Source: Gammaproteobacteria bacterium
GTDB taxonomy: Bacteria > Pseudomonadota > Gammaproteobacteria > Arenicellales > DRJH01
Direction of reading: 5' to 3'
Length of the DNA stretch: 12,016 nt
NCBI GenBank assembly: GCA_011052285.1
Contig: DRJH01000244.1
Coordinates: forward strand, 1-12,016
Each line of letters starts with the position of its first letter. Position 1 is the first letter of the stretch. Shown here piece by piece: positions 1-6,395 of this stretch. The notes beneath the pieces are model-generated. The model worked only from the letters and a program-made list of their open reading frames with translations. It was not told where the DNA came from and made no database searches. Made by a program: the position numbers and the translations under genes.

Positions 1-424
1 AAATTGGTGTTGCCGTGTTGATCTCTTTGAGATTATTCGTGGTTGCGCCGATGAAGAAGCCATAATTTGCTACGGATTTGGTTGCGGCCAGTAGCAGCTT
101 TTGGTCGAGTTGTTGCTGTGAGGTGGTGGCCGGTCGCGTATTGGGCATTTCCAGGAAACTGGTGACGCCACCACGCACAGCAGCCTTGGAGCCACTGGCC
201 AAATCTTCTTTGTGACAGGCCCCAGGTTCCCGGAAATGAACCTGGGGATCAATGACGCCCGGCAGCAGCAACAGGCCATGGGCATCGATTTGTTCACTCG
301 CACCGGCGAAGATCTGGGGGCCGATTTTTTCGATGCGACTGCCCAGGCAGGCCAGGTCTCCTTCTTTGATGGCGCCCGTTGCTGTGGCAATGCGGGCATT
401 GCGAACAATCAGGTCATAGTGCAT
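1..424 (-). CDS. pyrC: Dihydroorotase, N-terminal part (runs off left edge)
   Basis: The reverse strand reads open from an ATG at 424 to the window edge, giving 141 codons of an amidohydrolase of the dihydroorotase/allantoinase superfamily (COG0044 type). Dihydroorotase interconverts carbamoyl-aspartate and dihydroorotate in cytosolic pyrimidine synthesis. Visible family marks are the N-terminal beta-sandwich start (MHYDLIVRNARI), the first metal-site strand PGVIDPQVHFREPG at residues 55-68, the KAAVRGGVT segment (80-88) and LEMPNT (91-96). The usual HxH metal ligands read Q61-x-H63. I recall the same QVHFREPG in some Bacteroidetes-type dihydroorotases, so this may be a subfamily trait rather than damage. 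The bridging lysine and later ligands lie outside the window. The Shine-Dalgarno sequence is weak (AGG about 5 bases upstream). It lies 137 bases downstream of dksA on the same strand; a TTGACC at 498-503 could be a -35 box but has no good -10 partner. Allantoinase or a dihydropyrimidinase-like enzyme remains possible. Confidence 0.85.
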   Translation of the reverse strand, partial: MHYDLIVRNARIATATGAIKEGDLACLGSRIEKIGPQIFAGASEQIDAHGLLLLPGVIDPQVHFREPGACHKEDLASGSKAAVRGGVTSFLEMPNTRPATTSQQQLDQKLLLAATKSVANYGFFIGATTNNLKEINTATPI

Positions 425-561
425 TGAGCCTGGAATCTGCTATTGGACGTGCTATGGTTTTTTCTATGCATATCATTGATCGGGTATAAAATGGAGCGGT
501 CAACTACAGATTTTGGGACAGCCTCCTGGGTTAAAGGTTACAATGTGTTATTTGCAGTAAA

Positions 562-999
562 TCAAGCTTGGTTGCGTTCGCGAATTTCCTCCAGGGTTTT
601 GCAATCAATGCAAAGTGTGGCTGTGGGCCTGGCTTCAAGTCGTTTCAAACCGATGTCGATGCCACATTTCTCACAATAGCCATAATCATCCGTTTCCAGC
701 AAGTCCAGGGACTCGTTGATTTTTTTCAACAGCTTGCGCTCGCGATCTCGGCTACGCAGTTCCAGGGAAATTTCTGTTTCCTGACTGGCACGATCGGTTG
801 GGTCCGGATGATTGATGGTTTCATCCTGCATGGAGCTGACTGTCTTGCTGCTGCCGGCTAAGAGTTCGTCGCGCCAAGCCTCCAGAATCTGGCGAAAATG
901 GGCCTGCTGGTTAGAATTGAGGTATTCCTCACCTTTGGCAGGTTTGTACGGCTCTATGCCGTGGATGAGTTTGGAGACCGTTGTCCTTGTACGAGCCAT
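562..999 (-). CDS. dksA: RNA polymerase-binding transcription factor DksA
   Basis: This 145-residue protein matches the length and layout of gammaproteobacterial DksA. DksA enters the RNA polymerase secondary channel and, with ppGpp, represses stable-RNA promoters and activates amino-acid biosynthesis promoters. The coiled-coil part carries the tip motif DPTDRAS with both acidic residues corresponding to D71 and D74 of E. coli. It is followed by ELRSRDRERKLLKKI and then a four-Cys zinc finger, CEKC-x17-CIDC, near the C-terminus, with the conserved GLKRLEARPTA between the Cys pairs. The start at 999 (MARTRTT) is preferred over an upstream in-frame ATG at 1056 because AGAGGA (1006-1011) sits 6 bases before it and the extra 19 residues do not look like DksA. 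It is transcribed divergently from the molybdenum enzyme gene. No terminator hairpin with a T-run is visible downstream. Confidence 0.96.
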   Translation of the reverse strand: MARTRTTVSKLIHGIEPYKPAKGEEYLNSNQQAHFRQILEAWRDELLAGSSKTVSSMQDETINHPDPTDRASQETEISLELRSRDRERKLLKKINESLDLLETDDYGYCEKCGIDIGLKRLEARPTATLCIDCKTLEEIRERNQA

Positions 1000-1027
1000 A
1001 TTTATTCCTCTAAAAAATGAGCGAGAC

Positions 1028-1056
1028 CTTCTATCAGAAAAACTGGAAAATCTCAA
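1028..1056 (-). promoter_or_regulatory. Candidate sigma-70 promoter of dksA
   Basis: Reading leftward, TTGAGA (complement of 1051-1056, 5 of 6 matches to the -35 consensus) and TAGAAG (complement of 1028-1033, 4 of 6 to the -10) are separated by exactly 17 bases. Transcription would start near 1021, giving a leader of about 20 bases ahead of the dksA start with the AGAGGA ribosome site inside it. The -10 match is modest, so this is a candidate only. Confidence 0.4.
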
Positions 1057-1126
1057 TCATTCTGTTCCATTAGGTATGAGAATCGGTCAATACCACTGTG
1101 ACTTGATGCACATTTCTTGCTGATCA

Positions 1127-1135
1127 TGGGATAAT
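1127..1135 (+). promoter_or_regulatory. Candidate extended -10 promoter for the Mo-enzyme/asd unit
   Basis: TGGGATAAT fits the extended -10 form TGN followed by GATAAT (5 of 6 to TATAAT). No good -35 is seen at 16-18 bases; a TTGATG at 1103-1108 is too far (21-base spacer). An extended -10 can work without a -35. Transcription would begin near 1142, leaving a leader of about 36 bases with TGAGGA (1169-1174) before the gene. Confidence 0.33.
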
Positions 1136-1177
1136 CCGCTGCTATGCATCTTACCAGCGATCTGATATTGAGGATTC

Positions 1178-3238
1178 ATGAGTATGCCGACAACTGCTGC
1201 TTTGTCAACCCGTCCCAGTGTTTGTCCTTTGGATTGTCCCGATACCTGTAGTCTCGCGGTGACGACAGCAGGCAATCAGATTACCGGCATCAAAGGCTCG
1301 GCTGCCAATCCATATACTCGGGGTACGATTTGTAAAAAAGTTGCCAACTATTACATCGATCTGGTCCATGGACCACGGCGGTTACGAACACCCTTATTGC
1401 GTACCGGGCCACGTGGCGAGAAACAATATGCCCCGATATCATGGTCTGAAGCACTCGATCGTATTCACGCAGCAACCACCAACGCTATTGAAAAATATGG
1501 GTCGGAATCCGTATTGCCGCTCAATTATGGTGGCCCCCATGGCCAATTGGCTATGGGTTCTATGGATCGAAGGTTTTTTTATCGACTTGGTGCCACACAA
1601 CTGGACAGGACTCCGCTATGTGGGGGCGTGCTGGCGGCGGCTTATGCCAGCCTGTTCGGTGATGTTCCCGGGCTGAATCCAGAAGATGCTGCGAACTCGG
1701 ATCTGATCATTGTTTGGGCCAATAACATCACGACCTCAAATCTGCATTTTGCCCGCGTCATCAAGGCCGCTCAAGCTAAAGGCGCCCGTCTGGTTGTGGT
1801 TGATTCCAGATGCATCAGAATTGCCCGTAAAGCAGATCTTTTCCTGCAGCCTCTGCCCAATACAGATACGGTGCTGGCACTGGCCATGGCATGTGAGTTT
1901 GAGCGTCGTGAGTTGTTGGATAGGTCATTTATTGGGCAGTGGGTACAGGGGCTTGAAACCTATATGCAAAGTGCACGCCGTTACACCTTACAAGATGCAG
2001 CACGGATCTGTGGCTTGAAACTGCAGGATATCGAGCATTTTATTGAACTCTACGTAGGGGCACATGCGGCTTCTTTGAATATTGGCATTGGTCTTGAACG
2101 CAGTGCCAATGGTGGTTCTGCAATACGTGCAGCCATGGTGCTACAGGTACTTAGAGGACAACTTGGGCATTTAGGTGCCGGTATCATTTGCCCCAATGGC
2201 GCGATGTTCCCAAAAACACCACAGCGATTGCAATGTCCGGAATTGCTCTTAAGTCCTGTTCGCAGTGTCAATATCGTTGATGTTCCCCAGTTGCTGCTCG
2301 ACGATACGCTCGACCCACCTTTTCGGGTCGTCTTTGTCTATAACCATAATCCGGTTTGTACCCACCCACAGCAAAACCGCATGAAGGCGGCGCTGAGTCG
2401 GAGCACATTGTTCACCATCGGTTGTGATGTGGTGATGACCGATACGATGGTGTATTGCGATGTTGTTCTACCGGCATGCAGCCACTTTGAGCATACGGAT
2501 GTATTTGCCGCTTATGGCCAGGGTTATCTGCAGAAAGCGGATGCGGTTATTCCTGCTGTGGGCCAGGCTTTGCCGAACACAGAAATATTTCGTCGTTTGG
2601 CAAAGCGGTTCGGCTATGAGGAGTCGGCATTACAGGCTACAGATAATGAATTGCTCGATATGGCGTTTGATAGTGCGTCATCGGCAATGCAGGGTAGAAG
2701 GCCTAGTCAACTGGACTCTGGTGCAGTGTTGCCGATGTTAACTGCAGAAGGGGCCTGGCCGTTGCTGTGTGCAAACAGAAAGCCGGAGACTGCATCCGGT
2801 CGAATAGAGCTGTACTCACAGCGGTTGGCCGATCAATTTGACTGTGGTGTCCCAACGTATAAACCCGTGGTTCGGAACCGGCCATTTGCCTTGGTTACAC
2901 CATCGAGTTTCGAACGCTCCAACGCAATGTTTGGTGGTCACCCGACTGCCAATGGGCCAGAGCCGCTTGAGTTGCATCCAAAAGATGCAGCATCTCATGG
3001 TATCGTAGACCAGGGATTAGTGCGGGTGTGGAATGATGGAGGTGAGGTCGTGTTGCGGGCCAGATGCAGCCATAAAACACGGCCTGGTGTGCTGTATTCT
3101 CCCAAAGGAGCCTGGTTGCACAGTAGCACCACGGGACAGACCGTTAATGCCTTGATCCCGGAGCATATTCGCACCGATTTGCTTCGGGGTGCCGCCTATA
3201 ACGAAACTTATGTCGATATTGAACCACTAGCGAAATAA
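1178..3238 (+). CDS. Molybdopterin-dependent oxidoreductase, catalytic subunit (substrate unknown)
   Basis: This 686-residue protein belongs to the DMSO-reductase/formate-dehydrogenase superfamily (COG0243, Mo-bisPGD enzymes). The N-terminus holds a 4Fe-4S motif: C16-x3-C20-x3-C24 in CPLDCPDTC, then C52 in TRGTICKK. The lysine at +2 (K54) corresponds in position to the one that relays electrons in formate dehydrogenase H. The molybdenum ligand is probably C148 in LDRTPLCGG. Around residues 165-215 (NSDLIIVWANNITTSN, KGARLVVVD) lie the usual pterin-binding signatures, and 315-440 carry the central molybdopterin domain (LRGQLGHLGAGI, VFVYNHNPV, DVVLPACSHFEHTD). The C-terminal dinucleotide-binding barrel covers about 560-680. 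No twin-Arg signal or membrane segment is seen, so the enzyme is probably cytoplasmic. No iron-sulfur or membrane-anchor partner subunit is adjacent. A second ATG at codon 3 is a possible start, with better spacing from TGAGGA. The gene is followed after 10 bases by asd. The reaction cannot be told from sequence alone. Confidence 0.88.
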   Translation: MSMPTTAALSTRPSVCPLDCPDTCSLAVTTAGNQITGIKGSAANPYTRGTICKKVANYYIDLVHGPRRLRTPLLRTGPRGEKQYAPISWSEALDRIHAATTNAIEKYGSESVLPLNYGGPHGQLAMGSMDRRFFYRLGATQLDRTPLCGGVLAAAYASLFGDVPGLNPEDAANSDLIIVWANNITTSNLHFARVIKAAQAKGARLVVVDSRCIRIARKADLFLQPLPNTDTVLALAMACEFERRELLDRSFIGQWVQGLETYMQSARRYTLQDAARICGLKLQDIEHFIELYVGAHAASLNIGIGLERSANGGSAIRAAMVLQVLRGQLGHLGAGIICPNGAMFPKTPQRLQCPELLLSPVRSVNIVDVPQLLLDDTLDPPFRVVFVYNHNPVCTHPQQNRMKAALSRSTLFTIGCDVVMTDTMVYCDVVLPACSHFEHTDVFAAYGQGYLQKADAVIPAVGQALPNTEIFRRLAKRFGYEESALQATDNELLDMAFDSASSAMQGRRPSQLDSGAVLPMLTAEGAWPLLCANRKPETASGRIELYSQRLADQFDCGVPTYKPVVRNRPFALVTPSSFERSNAMFGGHPTANGPEPLELHPKDAASHGIVDQGLVRVWNDGGEVVLRARCSHKTRPGVLYSPKGAWLHSSTTGQTVNALIPEHIRTDLLRGAAYNETYVDIEPLAK

Positions 3239-3248
3239 ACACGTAACG

Positions 3249-4370
3249 ATGAAGATTAAACGGGTGGGTTTTGTTGGATGGCGAGGCATGGTGGGTTCTG
3301 TGTTGTTGACCAGGATGCGTGATGAGGCTGATTTCGATGTGATTGAGGAGCCAGTATTTTTCAGCACGTCGCAAACCGGGCAAGCGGGACCTGAGATCGG
3401 CAGTCAACAGACCCGTTTACACGACGCTTTTGATCTCCAGCAGTTGTCTGCAATGGACGTGATCGTGACCTGTCAGGGGGGGGACTACACCACCCAGGTT
3501 TTCAAGGTACTACGAGAAGAAGGTTGGCGGGGGTATTGGATTGATGCGGCCTCAAGTTTGCGTATGACGGATCACAGTGTAATCGTTCTGGATCCGGTAA
3601 ACCGGGAGCTCATCGATCAAGCTCTTGATAATGGGGTACGAGATTTTATCGGTGGAAATTGCACAGTGAGCCTGATGATGATGGCGATGGCAGGCTTACT
3701 CAAAGCCGATTTGGTAGAATGGATTTCTGTGATGACCTATCAGGCGGCTTCGGGTGCAGGGGCTCGTGCTATGCGGGAATTGCTGACCCAAATGGCTGCG
3801 TTGTGTGTGGCGACGGCGCCACTACTCGAAGATCCTGCAGCGGTCATACTCGATATTGACCGTCTTGCAATCGAGGCCATGCGTGGAGCCTCATTCCCGG
3901 TGGCCAACCTTGGTGCTGCGCTGGCGGGTAATTTGCTGCCATGGATTGATCGCATAGCGGATAACGGACAGAGCCGGGAAGAATGGAAGGGTTATGTGGA
4001 GTGCAATAAAATTCTCGGTCGTCAGCAAAATCCCATCGCTATTGACGGTTTGTGTGTTCGTATCGGGGCCATGCGTTGTCATAGTCAGGCCTTGACCGTT
4101 AAATTGTGTGTAGATCTTGGTATGGATGAAATCCGTGGTCGGCTGGCTGAGGCGAATGATTGGGTTCGGGTGGTCGAGAATACTCCGCAGCATAGCATCA
4201 CTGAATTAACTCCGTCTCATGTCACCGGCACGCTTGAGGTAGCCATTGGGCGCCTGCATAAAATGCGTATGGGGCCTGAATATTTAACGGCATTCACGGT
4301 CGGAGATCAGTTGTTGTGGGGTGCGGCGGAGCCATTGCGGCGAATGTTGAAATTGCTACTACAGCGTTAG
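3249..4370 (+). CDS. asd: Aspartate-semialdehyde dehydrogenase
   Basis: The 373-residue product matches the gammaproteobacterial (E. coli-like) Asd from end to end. Asd reduces aspartyl-4-phosphate to aspartate semialdehyde with NADPH, the branch point to lysine/diaminopimelate, threonine and methionine. The nucleotide-binding loop GFVGWRGMVGS is at residues 7-17, TCQGGDYT at 74-81 and the catalytic cysteine C138 in GGNCTVSLMM. The substrate-shaping segment is TYQAASGAGARAMREL (163-178), and the catalytic base is probably H278 in RCHSQALT. The C-terminus GPEYLTAFTVGDQLLWGAAEPLRRML is typical. The ATG is fixed by the family N-terminus. It has no clear Shine-Dalgarno sequence and sits 10 bases after the Mo-enzyme stop, which suggests co-transcription and perhaps translational coupling. 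The codons for QGGD create a run of eight G (3476-3483). Confidence 0.96.
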   Translation: MKIKRVGFVGWRGMVGSVLLTRMRDEADFDVIEEPVFFSTSQTGQAGPEIGSQQTRLHDAFDLQQLSAMDVIVTCQGGDYTTQVFKVLREEGWRGYWIDAASSLRMTDHSVIVLDPVNRELIDQALDNGVRDFIGGNCTVSLMMMAMAGLLKADLVEWISVMTYQAASGAGARAMRELLTQMAALCVATAPLLEDPAAVILDIDRLAIEAMRGASFPVANLGAALAGNLLPWIDRIADNGQSREEWKGYVECNKILGRQQNPIAIDGLCVRIGAMRCHSQALTVKLCVDLGMDEIRGRLAEANDWVRVVENTPQHSITELTPSHVTGTLEVAIGRLHKMRMGPEYLTAFTVGDQLLWGAAEPLRRMLKLLLQR

Positions 4371-4383
4371 CAGTTGCTTGCGC

Positions 4384-4454
4384 CGGCAGCCTGGTCGGCC
4401 ACTATTCCCGGGCAGTCCCCTGGGCCAGTACATCTACCACGTATCCGGCTGCCG
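4384..4454 (+). repeat. Nested inverted repeat (structured segment) after asd
   Basis: CGGCAGCC (4384-4391) is perfectly complementary to GGCTGCCG (4447-4454). Inside, CTGGTC (4391-4396) can pair with GGCCAG (4423-4428) through one G-T wobble. The segment is visibly more GC-rich than the following 150 bases. It may fold in the 3' untranslated RNA of asd, slow decay or help Rho-dependent release, or it may be a REP-like element. No T-run follows, so it is not a standard intrinsic terminator. Confidence 0.33.
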
Positions 4455-4674
4455 AGATGGTCGCTCTCGACAATAGATGACAATTCACCGACGCTGTCAC
4501 TAAAAAAACAGCAGTTTTCTGACGCAACTTGAAAAGCAGCTCTCATTGATCATTTCTCTTGTTCTTGTGACTAATTTATTGTGAGCTATAAGCCGCTGAA
4601 AAAAAAGTATAATAAAATAGACCCTGTGTAGGGCGATGGGTATAGCACGGTGTCGCGGGCTGCGGCGATTGCGA

Positions 4675-4690
4675 TGGCATATGATTTGCT
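4675..4690 (+). promoter_or_regulatory. Sigma-54 (RpoN) promoter of the flagellar operon
   Basis: TGGCATATGATTTGCT matches the full sigma-54 consensus TGGCAYRNNNNTTGCW at every defined position, with GG at 4676-4677 (-24) and GC at 4688-4689 (-12) in correct phase. Transcription should begin near 4701, giving a fliL leader of roughly 63 bases. In Pseudomonas and Vibrio, the corresponding fli operon is activated by an enhancer-binding regulator of the FleQ/FlrA class with RpoN, so this fits both position and strand. The regulator gene is not in the window. Confidence 0.88.
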
Positions 4691-4725
4691 ACAAGGCTCT
4701 GTGCCAGCAATAAATTGTTTGACTG

Positions 4726-4748
4726 ACGTGTAGCATGGTGCGGCACGT
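4726..4748 (+). promoter_or_regulatory. Small leader hairpin before the fliL ribosome site
   Basis: ACGTG (4726-4730) pairs with CACGT (4744-4748) and GCA (4733-4735) with TGC (4739-4741), leaving a symmetric two-base internal loop and a TGG apical loop. The hairpin ends 4 bases before the Shine-Dalgarno TGGAG (4753-4757) and leaves it free. It could affect initiation or RNA stability, but short stems like this also arise by chance. Confidence 0.27.
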
Positions 4749-4763
4749 ATTTTGGAGTAAAAC

Positions 4764-5315
4764 ATGGCAAAGAAAGAAGAGAAACCGGTCGAAGAAGAAG
4801 GTTCGAGCAAATCAGGGATGGGGAAAATCCTGATTTTGGGTCTTGGTGGGTTGTTAATTATTGGAATTTCTGTCGGGGCAGCACTGTATTTTACGGGGTT
4901 TTTTGACTCGAATACGGAGCCGGTTAAAGCTGCTCAGGCTGTTGGTAAGGCGAATACGGCTACGGAGAAAGTTGCCACGACACCCAAGAAGCCTACAGAA
5001 CCGGCACAGTATATGAATCTACGCCCCTTTACCGTGTCACTGAATGGCAAGGATGGGCGTCGGTTTTTGCAGATCACGGTGTCCTTAATGGCCCGTTCCA
5101 GTGATGTTCTCGGTGCTGTTAAGAGAAATAGGCCTGCAGTGCGAAATGCCTTGACACTGCTTTTTAGCAGTCAGAGCGAAGGGGCGTTGAGTAGCCGGGA
5201 AGGTAAGTTGGCACTGCAGAAGCAGGCACTGGCCGAGATTCGAAAAATTCTTCTTTCCGAAGGTGTGCCGTCAGAGTTAAAGGCCATTTATTTCACCAAT
5301 TTTGTGGTGGACTAG
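4764..5315 (+). CDS. fliL: Flagellar basal body-associated protein FliL
   Basis: FliL is a single-pass inner-membrane protein that rings the stator units at the flagellar base and supports torque. This 183-residue product has a charged cytoplasmic N-terminus (1-19, rich in K and E) and one membrane segment (about 20-43, KILILGLGGLLIIGISVGAAL). A low-complexity Ala/Thr/Lys/Pro linker (50-82) follows, and then the periplasmic FliL domain. The domain begins near MNLRPFTVSLN, includes RRFLQITVSLMARS, and ends with the family-typical YFTNFVVD. The start is fixed by TGGAG 6 bases upstream. It is the first gene of the flagellar operon, about 63 bases downstream of the sigma-54 start, and its stop lies 2 bases before fliM, suggesting coupling. 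It is slightly longer than E. coli FliL, mostly in the linker. Confidence 0.94.
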   Translation: MAKKEEKPVEEEGSSKSGMGKILILGLGGLLIIGISVGAALYFTGFFDSNTEPVKAAQAVGKANTATEKVATTPKKPTEPAQYMNLRPFTVSLNGKDGRRFLQITVSLMARSSDVLGAVKRNRPAVRNALTLLFSSQSEGALSSREGKLALQKQALAEIRKILLSEGVPSELKAIYFTNFVVD

Positions 5316-5317
5316 AG

Positions 5318-6337
5318 ATGACCGATGCGGATCTGCTATCACAGGAGGAGATTGATGCCTTACTCAGTAAGGTCGACGGTAGTGATATTGAAACGGGCAC
5401 GGAAACTGCACCCAAAGGAGGGGTCACCGTATTCGATTTTGCCAACCAGGACCGGATCGTCCGTGGTCGGATGCCTTCGCTGGAGATTATTAATGAGCGA
5501 TTCTCGAGAGAATTCCGGATTAGTCTTTTTAATTTATTGCGTAGAAATGCCGAGGTTTCGATTGTCGGAATACGTGTTCTGAAATTCTCGGACTATCTAC
5601 GGAATCTATTGTTGCCATCCAGTCTGAATATGGTGAGGGTTCACCCCCTAAGGGGGACAGCGCTGTTTGTTTTTGATCCCAATCTGGTTTTCAGCGTTGT
5701 GGATTTTTACTTCGGTGGCAATGGCACGCGTTACAACAAGGTTGAAGGTCGTGATTTTAGCCCATCAGAGATGCGGGTTATGAGCCTGGTTCTGGAAGAG
5801 TGTTTCCGGAACATGAAAAGGGCCTGGTCGGTCATTCTGTCACTTGATTTTCAATATCTGTCTTCTGAGGTCAACCCCCAGTTTGCCAATATTGTCAGTC
5901 CATCCGAGACCGTCGTAAGTTCGGTTTTCCGTATTGAAATAGACAATGTTGGTGGTGAATTACTGTTTACGATGCCTTACTCAATGATCGAGCCAATTCG
6001 ACAACAGCTGATTGCTGGCGTACAGAGTGATACGAAAGATATAGATGAGCGCTGGATTGCCAGTTTGCGCAGTGAAATTCTCTCGGCAGAAGTCGATCTA
6101 ACGGCTGTCTTGGCAGAATTCAAAGGGATATTGGGTGACGTGAACGATTGGAAGAAGGGCGATATCATACCGATTTCAGCTCCTGAGGAAATATTGCTTC
6201 GTGCTGATTATGTGCCAGTGTGCCGTGGTGCCCCAGGCTCCAGCGATGGCCACTATGCGGTACAGGTTGGATCATTCGTGCGATCTGGAATTCCCTCTGA
6301 GAATTCTAGGGAAATACTCGATAGTTTAGTTACTTAG
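5318..6337 (+). CDS. fliM: Flagellar motor switch protein FliM
   Basis: FliM forms the middle layer of the cytoplasmic C-ring. It binds phospho-CheY through its N-terminus, FliG through its middle domain and FliN through its C-terminal domain, and so sets the rotation direction. The 339-residue product shows the CheY-binding peptide LLSQEEIDALL at residues 6-16, a short linker, and the CheC-like middle domain with FGGNG at 132-136 followed by KVEGRDFSPSEMRVM. The C-terminal SpoA domain covers about 255-330. Length is normal for the family. The ATG lies 2 bases after the fliL stop with no strong Shine-Dalgarno of its own, consistent with translational coupling. Two overlapping inverted repeats lie inside the gene at 5632-5656. 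Confidence 0.97.
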   Translation: MTDADLLSQEEIDALLSKVDGSDIETGTETAPKGGVTVFDFANQDRIVRGRMPSLEIINERFSREFRISLFNLLRRNAEVSIVGIRVLKFSDYLRNLLLPSSLNMVRVHPLRGTALFVFDPNLVFSVVDFYFGGNGTRYNKVEGRDFSPSEMRVMSLVLEECFRNMKRAWSVILSLDFQYLSSEVNPQFANIVSPSETVVSSVFRIEIDNVGGELLFTMPYSMIEPIRQQLIAGVQSDTKDIDERWIASLRSEILSAEVDLTAVLAEFKGILGDVNDWKKGDIIPISAPEEILLRADYVPVCRGAPGSSDGHYAVQVGSFVRSGIPSENSREILDSLVT

Positions 6338-6395
6338 GTACCCTGTCAGTTGCCGGGTTGGCTCAGGAGAATGGAAAAATAATGAGGAAATCATA

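Larger units (their letters stand above)
4371..4763. other. 393-base non-coding spacer between asd and fliL
   Basis: No convincing gene is present. From left to right the spacer holds a GC-rich segment with nested inverted repeats (4384-4454), a small GTCG/CGAC hairpin at 4460-4471, an AT-rich stretch with an eight-A tract (4599-4606), a TATAAT hexamer at 4608-4613 lacking a good -35, the sigma-54 promoter (4675-4690) and the fliL leader. No hairpin followed by a T-run, and hence no clear intrinsic terminator of asd, is visible. The frame of asd stays open for 53 codons after its TAG, which is unremarkable at this length. Activator (FleQ/FlrA-type) and IHF sites would be expected between about 4500 and 4670, but I cannot point to a matching IHF consensus. 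Confidence 0.6.

Noticed and set aside
443..679. Rightward open frame of 78 codons antisense to the end of dksA
   Set aside because: It has no ribosome site, reads antisense through the dksA zinc-finger region and shows no family resemblance. DksA on the other strand is certain.
812..1123. Rightward open frame of 103 codons spanning dksA and its upstream region
   Set aside because: It is antisense to a conserved gene, with composition expected for a shadow frame and no start signal.
2973..2995. Inverted repeats TGCATC/GATGCA and AGATGC/GCATCT in the Mo-enzyme gene
   Set aside because: They are short overlapping repeats within a conserved coding region, with no T-run and no nearby gene boundary; probably chance.
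4371..4532. The asd frame stays open for 53 codons after its TAG stop
   Set aside because: Asd already ends at its family-typical C-terminus. An open stretch of this length is expected by chance, and the translation resembles nothing I recognise.
4576..4810. Two leftward open frames of 64 and 74 codons over the fliL promoter
   Set aside because: They overlap the sigma-54 promoter and the fliL start, lack ribosome sites and have low-complexity translations.
6371..6382. Mini-frame ATG GAA AAA TAA after AGGAG, just before fliN
   Set aside because: The AGGAG is only one base from the ATG and the frame is three codons long, so there is no support for a functional leader peptide.
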